Below are positions 1 to 6,393 of a stretch of DNA of 8,351 nucleotides, one piece after another (position 1 is the first letter of the stretch; the number at the start of each line of letters is the position of its first letter). A program made the position numbers and the translations under genes. The stretch is from Desulfovibrionaceae bacterium (GTDB taxonomy: Bacteria; Desulfobacterota; Desulfovibrionia; Desulfovibrionales; Desulfovibrionaceae): contig WRHT01000055.1 in NCBI GenBank assembly GCA_009783115.1, forward strand, positions 1 through 8,351, in the 5' to 3' direction. Under the pieces are notes generated by a model. The model saw only the letters and a list, made by a program, of their open reading frames with translations, did no database searches and was not told where the DNA came from.

Positions 1-48
1 TTTCCCTCCTTGCGATATTCCACAAAAATCAGACTTATTCCGAACTGT

Positions 49-80
49 CCGGTTTCATAAGACCGGGCAAAGGATTGCCC
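49..80 (+). promoter_or_regulatory. Overlapping hairpins enclosing the ribosome binding site of the sigma-54 activator gene
   Basis: A perfect 6-bp inverted repeat, GGGCAA (65-70) and TTGCCC (75-80), has the four-base loop AGGA (71-74), and the ATG follows directly at 81. The loop is the core of the Shine-Dalgarno sequence AAAGGA (69-74). A second inverted repeat, CCGGT (49-53) and ACCGG (62-66), shares bases 65-66 with the first stem, so the two helices compete. The positions are seen directly. A role in translational control is inference. No convincing -35/-10 or -24/-12 promoter was found in bases 1-80. Confidence 0.45.
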
Positions 81-1604
81 ATGGCTCTATTTCTCACCGT
101 AGGTCTGGACGCGGATGTCAGGGACAGCCTGGCTACCTTGGCCGACGCCATGGGGCATCACATCGCGCATAGCGATGACTGTGAGTATTGCGCCAAACTG
201 GTGGGCGAACAGGACTGCTCCATCGTCATCTCCTACCTGAACAGCGGCCGGAAAGACCAATGGCCGCTCCTTCGCTCTCTGCCACATCTGCCCGGCTCGC
301 CGGATATCATGGCCGTGGTGGAAGAAAATGACACCGGGGCGGCGGAATACGCCGTACAGTCCGGATTCTGGGACATCCTATATTTGCCCCTTTCCATAAA
401 ATCCGTCAAAATCAGCCTGAACCGCTGCCTCTACCACCGCTTGGCCCTGAGCACCCAGGACAATACCAACAAGGTCAAACGCGACGGGATCATAGGCGCC
501 AGCCCGCTTCTGGATCGTTGCCTGCGCCAGATGAACATTGTTGCGCAATCGGATTCCAACGTGCTGATCCTGGGCGAAACCGGAACCGGCAAGGAACTTT
601 TCGCCAAGGCTGTGCATGAAAACAGCGGCCGCGCCCGCCACCCGCTCATCGTGGTGGACTGCACCAACCTGCCCGCCACCCTGGCCGAAAGCATCCTTTT
701 CGGACATGCCAGGGGATCCTTCACCGGCGCGGTGGAGGCCACCGACGGCCTGTTCAAGCAGGCGGATAAAGGCACTATCTTTCTGGATGAGATCGGCGAA
801 CTGGATCTGAACATCCAAAAATCGCTCCTGCGGGTGATCCAGGAGAGACGCTTCCGCCCGCTCAGCGCCAAAAAGGAAGTGGAGTGCGACTTCAGGATCA
901 TCGCGGCCACCAACATGGATCTGGATGTCATGGTCCAGGAGGGCAAATTCCGGGCGGATCTTTACCACCGCATCAATACCCGGACCATCGTCCTGCCCTC
1001 CCTGCGCGAGCGGCAGGAAGACATTCCGCAATTGGCCGAGCATTACGCCAAGCTCTTCTGCTCCAACCTGAACTGCGGGCACAAGGAAATTGACGAGGAA
1101 ACCCTGGATGCCCTCAGGCTTTATCCCTGGCCGGGCAACATCCGGGAGCTGGTCAATATCATACACGCCACCGTGCTCAACGGCATCGCGGAAAACCGGC
1201 TCTACCCCCAGCACCTGCCCGGAGAAATCCGCCTCTTTCTGATCCGCTCCAAGGGCGGTACGCGTGATCCCGCTCCCAGAGCCGCCCGTCCGGGACGCCA
1301 GGAACCTGCCCCGCAACGGCCCGAGCCTGACCGTAAACCGGCCCTCGCCCCAAGCCCCGGCCCCAGCAAGGCCGTGGACGATGCTCCTCTCTTGAAAAAC
1401 GGCTCCAGCTTCTCTTTCCAGCACTATTCGAAACTGCCGGCCATCAAGGAAGTGCGTGAAGAAATCGTCAGGCAGATGGAACAGGGCTATCTGCGTGAGC
1501 TCATCCAGCGCTGCGAGGGCAATTTCAATTCGGCGCAAAACATCTCCGGTCTATCCAGGGCCAGATTATATGAATTGTTGCAAAAACACGAACTGAGCGT
1601 TTAA
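81..1604 (+). CDS. Sigma-54-dependent transcriptional activator with degenerate receiver domain
   Basis: Bacterial enhancer-binding protein of 507 residues that should use ATP to remodel sigma-54 RNA polymerase. The N-terminal ~115 residues have a receiver-like layout, but the acidic pocket reads G8-L9, the phospho-acceptor position is S51 and the conserved lysine is L102, so phosphorylation is unlikely. The AAA+ domain is intact: Walker A GETGTGKE (165-172), sigma-54 contact loop GSFTGA (212-217, Ser for the usual Ala), Walker B FLDE (234-237), ATN sensor (276-278), arginine-finger region FRADLYHR (290-297) and PWPGNIREL (349-357). A Pro/Arg-rich linker (about 392-432) leads to a Fis-type helix-turn-helix (about 470-505). 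I chose ATG 81 because AAAGGA sits 6 nt upstream; TTG at 75 is in frame but touches that site. The RHH-PilZ gene follows after 16 nt. Its target genes cannot be told from this window. Confidence 0.93.
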   Translation: MALFLTVGLDADVRDSLATLADAMGHHIAHSDDCEYCAKLVGEQDCSIVISYLNSGRKDQWPLLRSLPHLPGSPDIMAVVEENDTGAAEYAVQSGFWDILYLPLSIKSVKISLNRCLYHRLALSTQDNTNKVKRDGIIGASPLLDRCLRQMNIVAQSDSNVLILGETGTGKELFAKAVHENSGRARHPLIVVDCTNLPATLAESILFGHARGSFTGAVEATDGLFKQADKGTIFLDEIGELDLNIQKSLLRVIQERRFRPLSAKKEVECDFRIIAATNMDLDVMVQEGKFRADLYHRINTRTIVLPSLRERQEDIPQLAEHYAKLFCSNLNCGHKEIDEETLDALRLYPWPGNIRELVNIIHATVLNGIAENRLYPQHLPGEIRLFLIRSKGGTRDPAPRAARPGRQEPAPQRPEPDRKPALAPSPGPSKAVDDAPLLKNGSSFSFQHYSKLPAIKEVREEIVRQMEQGYLRELIQRCEGNFNSAQNISGLSRARLYELLQKHELSV

Positions 1605-1620
1605 TACTTGGAACACGACC

Positions 1621-2124
1621 ATGAGCAGACTAATCATTGAATTGCCGGAAAAACTGCGCGCTTCTCTGGAGCGCGAGGCGGGCCGCCTGGATATCAGCGT
1701 CGATTCCCTGGTGGAGGGCCTGATCAAGAAATTCCTGCAAAAACAGCGCGTAGAGGTGGAAAAGGCCGGTAAACACCCACAGAAGGAACGCCGCGCCACC
1801 TTCCGCCAGAAAGCGGATCAACAGGTCATCCTGTACTTCAAGACCGATGACGGACACTACGGCCTGTATAAAACCGGCGATCTTAAAAATCTGGCCCCAG
1901 GAGGGGCGCTGGTGGAGTGCGCGGCCAACGTGAGCAACGACAACTTCTTACGCATGAACGAAGAATTTGAGCTTATCTTCCAGATGAAGGATCTCCAGCA
2001 GCCCCTGTACCTGCTTTGCAAGATCAACCGGGTGAGCCAGAGCAAAACCAAAACTGTTCTGGGCGTGAGCTTCATCCGTACTGACGATGACAATTACCGG
2101 ACCATGCTGAAATATTTGGATTAA
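1621..2124 (+). CDS. RHH-PilZ domain protein, putative cyclic-di-GMP-responsive regulator
   Basis: Protein of 167 residues. Residues 3-40 fit a ribbon-helix-helix (CopG/Arc type) fold: a short strand RLIIELP, then two amphipathic helices separated by the turn around D24-V27, as in dimeric DNA-binding proteins. A charged linker (41-56) leads to a PilZ-like domain with the RxxxR motif at R58-R62 (RRATFR) and an NxAxxG variant of the second motif at N90-G95, where Ala replaces the usual Ser. The rest of the domain (about 115-165) has the alternating hydrophobic pattern expected of the PilZ beta barrel. PilZ domains of this type bind cyclic-di-GMP, so a DNA-binding or protein-dimerising role controlled by that nucleotide is plausible but inferred. 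It lies 16 nt after the sigma-54 activator, probably in one transcript, with only a weak Shine-Dalgarno. Its stop codon interlocks with that of the converging lipoprotein gene. Confidence 0.82.
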   Translation: MSRLIIELPEKLRASLEREAGRLDISVDSLVEGLIKKFLQKQRVEVEKAGKHPQKERRATFRQKADQQVILYFKTDDGHYGLYKTGDLKNLAPGGALVECAANVSNDNFLRMNEEFELIFQMKDLQQPLYLLCKINRVSQSKTKTVLGVSFIRTDDDNYRTMLKYLD

Positions 2125-2906
2125 TCCCAGACGCCCGGCCTGGGCACAAAACGCAGCAATTTTTCCAGAGGAATATCGCAGTATTGCGCCCCGGCGGAGT
2201 AAGGGGCAAGCTGGTAGGGGGGGAAAAACAGGCTGAGACCGGCGGGAGTGACCGCGAAGTGCCTGAACGATTCTTCCTTGGAGTCCAGGCCCGCTTCGTA
2301 TTCCGGCATGGTCTGCCAGTAAGCTTCCAGGGTAGGCCGCAAGGCGGCGCGGACATAATCCGCCAGAAATTCCCACAGTCCTTCCGGCCTGGAAAAAAGA
2401 TCCCGGTAGCCCAGCTCAGAGCCGTTATCCAGGCGCAGGGTCGCCGTGCGCACCCCTTCCAGGCCGTGCGCCCCGCCAGTATACACCCAGGTGTCAAAAC
2501 GAACGGAAACCGTTTGCCGGGTATTGAAAACCAGGCAGGCGGCCTCAAAGGAAGCCTTGGGATTCTTGTCTGTTCCTCCAGGGCAGTCCTGGTCCAGTTC
2601 GGCCAAGATATCCCGGAAAAGGCTCTCAGCCCGCTGCCTTACGGCCTGGTCCAAAGCCGGGCGGCCGAAAAAGGGATAATCCAGGCGCGCCGTGTGGCAG
2701 GCATTGGCCTCGCTCAAAGACTCACGGGGAAAATCCGCCGGAGCGGCTTCTTCAAGGGCGGACGGAACGGGCCGTACAGTCCGGACAGCGCCCGCGCAGG
2801 CGGATAGCCCGAATAACATCAAAACCGCGCATAAAAGCACAGGCATAGTCACCCCACGGCTTTTTCCGGCCACCCTGGACTTGTCATTTTTCCTCCGATC
2901 CGGCAT
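2121..2906 (-). CDS. Lipoprotein with DUF4163/DUF3298 (RsiV/PdaC-like) domains
   Basis: Longest in-frame reading is 261 residues. A hydrophobic stretch (about 22-36) ends in the lipobox LSAC with Cys37, so the protein is probably lipid-anchored in the periplasm. Residues about 65-150 resemble DUF4163 and about 150-255 resemble DUF3298, including the typical segment FFPPYQLAPYSAG near the end. RsiV and PdaC use this fold to bind or modify cell-wall compounds; the substrate here is unknown. The start is unclear. ATG 2906 has no Shine-Dalgarno. In-frame ATG 2846 would give a signal peptide without positive charges. The best site, GGAGGA (2896-2891), serves ATG 2887, which is in another frame and reaches a stop at 2849. 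One extra A in the A5 run of that short frame would join it to the lipoprotein. A seven-base homopolymer (2217-2223) encodes the two prolines of FFPPY. Confidence 0.85.
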   Translation of the reverse strand: MPDRRKNDKSRVAGKSRGVTMPVLLCAVLMLFGLSACAGAVRTVRPVPSALEEAAPADFPRESLSEANACHTARLDYPFFGRPALDQAVRQRAESLFRDILAELDQDCPGGTDKNPKASFEAACLVFNTRQTVSVRFDTWVYTGGAHGLEGVRTATLRLDNGSELGYRDLFSRPEGLWEFLADYVRAALRPTLEAYWQTMPEYEAGLDSKEESFRHFAVTPAGLSLFFPPYQLAPYSAGAQYCDIPLEKLLRFVPRPGVWD

Positions 2907-2917
2907 GAGGATATTTT

Positions 2918-3955
2918 ATGCCACATCGACGAATATTCCGCCACCTCTGTCTTTTGCTGATCTGCCTTTTTCCGGATCGGCTTTTGGCTGTCGAGCCGGA
3001 CTTGAGGAGCGCGGCTGTGAGAAAATTCAACGATTTGGTCGGCCTTGAACGGGCCTCGGCAGCGGCCTTTTCCGCAGCGCGTTTGCAAGCCCTGGGAAAA
3101 ATCAGCGAAACCATGCCCCTGCCGGAGGAATTCCGCCAGATCGTGGATGTCGCCCCTGCCGCAAACCAAGCCGGCATAGAACAGGCCCTGGCCCTGATCC
3201 TGTTCCGCTACGCCCCGGACGGCATCATCCTCACGCCTTCTTCCGATGGGATGCGGATAGAGGCGCATATCATGCCCGTCCGTGTCCGCCCCGGACAGGA
3301 ACGCGAGCGGCTCCTGGCCTCTCTGCAACAGCCGCTCTGGTTTGATTATTACAACCGGGCCATCCTGCTGGAAAAATCGGCGCTCCTGGACTATGATCAG
3401 GCCGCTGAAGCCTTGTTGCGCGGAGAGACGCGGGAAACGGCCAGGGAAAAATTACGCCGGGCGGCGGAAGCCCTGGCCGCCAGCAGCTCCTACATAGAAC
3501 TCCTGCCGGAATTACGCCGGAACACGGGACAAGGCCACGAGGAAGCGGCCAGGCTTGACGGACTGGCCGCAAGCCTGGAAGAACTGCAACAGCGCGCCCC
3601 GGAACATTACTTGATCCAGGCCGAACTTGGGCGGCTACAGCTCCTGCGGCACCATCCGCTGGAAGCCAGACGCCTTATGGACCTATCACTGGCCTCGCAA
3701 GACGGGTTCGCCCTGGCCCATGACCTGCGCGGCGTGGTTCTGCTGGCCTTGAACCTCCCCTCTCTAGCCCTGGAAGATTTCAACCGGGCTGTCAGCCTCC
3801 AGCCCAGAACCCCGTCTTTCTATGAAAACCGGGCCCTGGCCCGGAAAATCCTGCAAATGGAAGAATACATGTGCCGGGATTTGTCCCTGGCCTGCTCCCT
3901 GGGCAGTTGCGCGGGGATGAAATGGGCCGCCGGAGAAGGCCGATGCCTGGATTGA
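2918..3955 (+). CDS. Secreted tetratricopeptide-repeat protein with Cys-rich C-terminus
   Basis: Protein of 345 residues, probably periplasmic. The N-terminus has basic residues (R4, R5, R8), a hydrophobic core (10-18) and a plausible signal peptidase I site after LLA (22-24). The middle is rich in Ala, Leu and Glu helices. Residues about 230-315 form at least two TPR-like units, the clearest containing ALAHDLRGVVLLALNL followed by LALEDFNRAVSLQP. The tail carries four cysteines (C319, C326, C331, C343) in an AC-LG-C-G context seen at the ends of other exported TPR proteins, which might form disulphides. The start is well supported: GAGGA (2907-2911) lies 6 nt before ATG 2918. It heads a rightward run with folC and argB. 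No enzyme motif is visible; a scaffold or partner-binding role is only a guess. Its 5' end is nearly back-to-back with the lipoprotein gene. Confidence 0.82.
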   Translation: MPHRRIFRHLCLLLICLFPDRLLAVEPDLRSAAVRKFNDLVGLERASAAAFSAARLQALGKISETMPLPEEFRQIVDVAPAANQAGIEQALALILFRYAPDGIILTPSSDGMRIEAHIMPVRVRPGQERERLLASLQQPLWFDYYNRAILLEKSALLDYDQAAEALLRGETRETAREKLRRAAEALAASSSYIELLPELRRNTGQGHEEAARLDGLAASLEELQQRAPEHYLIQAELGRLQLLRHHPLEARRLMDLSLASQDGFALAHDLRGVVLLALNLPSLALEDFNRAVSLQPRTPSFYENRALARKILQMEEYMCRDLSLACSLGSCAGMKWAAGEGRCLD

Positions 3956-4014
3956 TGCTCTTGGCCAAAATTCGTGGCTGGCTGGTTTATCCCGCAAATG
4001 GAGAAGAATAGGCC

Positions 4015-5415
4015 ATGCTCCTGCCGCACGCCGTGGTTAAAGACTGGCCGGAATTTTCCGCCCTGCTGGATCGCCTGGGGATGTTCCATATCCACCCCGG
4101 CCTGAAGCGTATGGAAAAAGCCTTGGAGCGGCTACGCCTGACGCGCCTTACCAGGCCCCTGGCGCAGGTGGCCGGGACCAACGGCAAGGGTTCCACCTGC
4201 GCCTTTATGGCTTCCTTGGCCAGGGCGCATGGACTCAGTTGCTTCCTGCACACTTCCCCGCATTTTGTCTCGGTGCGGGAAAGACTGCGCCTGGCGCGCC
4301 CCGGAGGACCGGACGAAGGAGAACCCCTTCCGGAAAAGGCCTGGCTTGAAGCGGCGGAAGCGGTCTTGAACGGGAGCGGGGAAGATCTGACCTATTTTGA
4401 GCTGATCACGGCCATGGCCGCCTGGATGCTGGAAAAGACGGACGCGGACCTGACGGTTATGGAAAGCGGCTTGGGCGGAAGCCTCGACGCCGTCACCGCC
4501 CTGGCGGCGGATCTGGTCATCTTCACGCCTATCGGCCTGGACCACTGCGAGATCCTGGGGAACAGCATCGAGGCCATCGCCGCGGACAAGGCCGGGGCCA
4601 TACGCCACGGCAGACCGGCAATCACGGCCCGGCAGCTTCCGGAGGCCATGGCCGCCATCGAGCGGGAGGCGCTCCGCAAAGCCGCCCCCTTATACCTGGC
4701 CCCCAAGCTTCCGGAAAATTTTTTCACGGACGGCGGAAGCTTGGGCCTAGCCGGGGAGCACCAACAGGAAAACGCCGCCCTGGCGCTAGCCGCCTGGAGG
4801 CATATGGCCGCCGGGCTCCTGAAAGACTACGCCCCGCCAGCCGGCGGAAGCATTTCCGAGGAAGAACGAAAGGGGCTGGCCGCCGCCTGGACGCCCGGAC
4901 GCCTGCAATGTATTCAGCCGCAAGACGGCCTTCCGGCCATGATCCTGGACGGGGGACATAACCCCCACGGACTCGCGGCCCTGGGTTTGAGCCTAGCGCG
5001 GATGGGGCTGGCTCCGGGGGCGGTGATCTTTTCCTGCCTGAATGACAAACAACCGGAAAAAATCCTCCCGCACCTGCGCGCCCTGGCCGCCGGCGGCCCG
5101 ATCTTCGTGCCGCTCATCCAAGACCATCCCAAGGCCATGCCGCCCGCCGCCCTGGCCGAACTCATCGGCCTTGCCGCCACGCCCCTGCCGGACCTGCCCG
5201 CAGCCCTGGAAGCGGCGCGGCAATACTTCCGCAGACGCTTGCCCGAAGAAGCCAGACCGTATATAAATCCTGAACCACCCCCAGGAAGGCATCCGCTGCT
5301 CATCTGCGGATCCTTGTACCTGCTGGGGGAATTTTACGCCCTGCATCCTCAATGCCTGCATAAAGAAAATCCGCCCCGGCCGCGCCGCCGGGTCCAGACC
5401 GGGGAAACGCCATGA
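4015..5415 (+). CDS. folC: Folylpolyglutamate synthase / dihydrofolate synthase
   Basis: Mur-ligase-family enzyme that adds glutamate to folates and, in bifunctional bacterial FolC, also makes dihydrofolate from dihydropteroate; cytoplasmic. The 466 residues carry the family motifs in order: P-loop [10 protein letters not shown] (52-61), [12 protein letters not shown] (80-91), FELITA (129-134), [11 protein letters not shown] (150-160), LDHCEILG (175-182), AADKAGAI (189-196) with K192 as the likely carbamylated lysine, PGRLQ (294-298), LDGGHNPHG (311-319) and the C-terminal CGSLYLLGE (431-439). Small departures are ADKAG for the commoner AEKAG and DGGHN for DGAHN. Length is slightly above the usual 420-450, with a basic, Pro-rich tail. 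GGAGAAG (4000-4006) lies 8 nt before ATG 4015. The stop overlaps the argB start by 4 nt, suggesting translational coupling. Whether both activities are present cannot be read from sequence alone. Confidence 0.96.
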   Translation: MLLPHAVVKDWPEFSALLDRLGMFHIHPGLKRMEKALERLRLTRLTRPLAQVAGTNGKGSTCAFMASLARAHGLSCFLHTSPHFVSVRERLRLARPGGPDEGEPLPEKAWLEAAEAVLNGSGEDLTYFELITAMAAWMLEKTDADLTVMESGLGGSLDAVTALAADLVIFTPIGLDHCEILGNSIEAIAADKAGAIRHGRPAITARQLPEAMAAIEREALRKAAPLYLAPKLPENFFTDGGSLGLAGEHQQENAALALAAWRHMAAGLLKDYAPPAGGSISEEERKGLAAAWTPGRLQCIQPQDGLPAMILDGGHNPHGLAALGLSLARMGLAPGAVIFSCLNDKQPEKILPHLRALAAGGPIFVPLIQDHPKAMPPAALAELIGLAATPLPDLPAALEAARQYFRRRLPEEARPYINPEPPPGRHPLLICGSLYLLGEFYALHPQCLHKENPPRPRRRVQTGETP

Positions 5416-6275
5416 ATTTGCAACAGGAAGAGGCCAGGATCCTGATCGAATGTCTGCCGTACATAAGGAAATTCAGCGGCCAAACCATGGTCATCAAGTA
5501 CGGCGGACACGCCATGCTGGACGAGAAGCTGAAACGGGCCTTTGCCCTGAACATCTCCCTTCTGCGCCATGTGGGCATCCAGCCCGTCCTGGTGCATGGC
5601 GGCGGGCCGCAAATCGAAGAACTGCTGGGGCGGCTGCAGATCAGCTCGACCTTCAGGAACGGCCAGCGGGTCACCGATGAAGCCACCATGGACGTGGTGG
5701 AAATGGTCCTGGTAGGCAAGGTGAACAACGATATCGTAAACCTGCTGAACCAGGCCGGGGTCCGGGCCGTTGGGCTTTCGGGCAAGGACGGCGGTTTGCT
5801 CCGGGCTGAAAAACTCGCGGATAACGACGGCCTGGATTTGGGCAAGGTGGGCAGGGTCACCGCGGTGAACACCCAGCTTCTGCACAGCCTGAACTCCGCG
5901 GGCTTTACCCCGGTGATCGCCCCGGTGGGAGTGGACGGACAAGGGGACACATACAACATCAACGCGGATTCAGTCGCCGGGGCCGTGGCCGCGGCCGTGC
6001 AAGCCAAACGCCTAATCCTGCTCACCGACGTGCAGGGAGTGCTGGATGCCGGGGGGCGGCTCATCCCCAGCCTGAGCATGGAAGAGGTGGATGATCTCCT
6101 GAAAACGGGCGTGCTCCGGGGCGGGATGATCCCGAAAATCCGCTGTTGCCTGGAAGCCCTGCGCGGCGGAGTGGAAAAGGCCATGGTGGTGGACGGCCGG
6201 GTGGAAAACTGCCTGCTGCTGGAACTGTTCACCGATTCCGGCATCGGCACGGAAGTCGTCGGGGACGCCCGATAG
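5412..6275 (+). CDS. argB: Acetylglutamate kinase (arginine-sensitive type)
   Basis: Phosphorylates N-acetyl-L-glutamate with ATP, the second step of arginine synthesis and the feedback point in organisms with the cyclic pathway; cytoplasmic. The 287 residues match the family closely: VIKYGGHAM (27-35) with catalytic K29, VHGGGPQI (61-68), GLSGKDGG (121-128), NINADSVAG (182-190), LLTDVQGV (203-210) and GGMIPK (237-242). Two features point to the hexameric, arginine-inhibited class: an N-terminal helix of about 22 residues before the first strand ([19 protein letters not shown]) and the C-terminal signature [12 protein letters not shown] (269-280). The ATG overlaps the folC stop as ATGA, so its translation is probably coupled to folC. 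No other arginine genes are in view. A short GC-rich hairpin begins on the last base of the stop codon. Confidence 0.98.
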   Translation: MNLQQEEARILIECLPYIRKFSGQTMVIKYGGHAMLDEKLKRAFALNISLLRHVGIQPVLVHGGGPQIEELLGRLQISSTFRNGQRVTDEATMDVVEMVLVGKVNNDIVNLLNQAGVRAVGLSGKDGGLLRAEKLADNDGLDLGKVGRVTAVNTQLLHSLNSAGFTPVIAPVGVDGQGDTYNINADSVAGAVAAAVQAKRLILLTDVQGVLDAGGRLIPSLSMEEVDDLLKTGVLRGGMIPKIRCCLEALRGGVEKAMVVDGRVENCLLLELFTDSGIGTEVVGDAR

Positions 6276-6393
6276 CAAGCCGCCGGCTTGCCTTCAGCAG
6301 AAGCAACAATAACAGATAGTGAAACGGCACATAGCGTCCAGGCCTGAGCGCAAGGCAAGGCCGGATGGACAGGGCGGCTCCCCCGGCATGCCG
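6276..6393. other. Intergenic gap between convergent argB and moeB-like genes, with weak hairpins
   Basis: This gap separates two converging genes. Three structures are visible. GCAAGCC (6275-6281) pairs with GGCTTGC (6285-6291) just after argB, but no T-run follows on either strand, so it is at best a weak or Rho-assisted terminator. GTCCAGGCC (6336-6344) can pair with GGCC (6359-6362) and TGGAC (6366-6370) around a three-base bulge. CGGCATGCCG (6384-6393) is a perfect 10-bp palindrome directly after the moeB-like stop codon. No gene was recognised in the gap. Confidence 0.5.

Noticed and set aside
1..80. Search for a sigma-54 (-24/-12) or clear sigma-70 promoter upstream of the activator gene
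   Set aside because: No TGGCAC-N5-TTGC element; TTGCGA (10-15) with ACTTAT (33-38) matches consensus too poorly.
378..1538. 386-codon open frame on the minus strand across the sigma-54 activator gene
   Set aside because: Its translation has no recognisable domain, and the plus strand holds a clear AAA+ protein. Long antisense frames are common in GC-rich codon usage.
3450..3520. AATTACGCCGG present twice, 60 nt apart, within the TPR gene
   Set aside because: Both copies encode similar Leu-Arg-Arg stretches of helices; no sign of a mobile or regulatory repeat.
6275..6291. Hairpin after argB considered as an intrinsic terminator
   Set aside because: The stem is good, but neither strand has a T-run after it, so it is recorded only as a weak structure in the gap.
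5300..6358. 352-codon minus-strand frame over argB
   Set aside because: Ser/Arg/Pro-rich low-complexity translation; argB on the plus strand is unmistakable.
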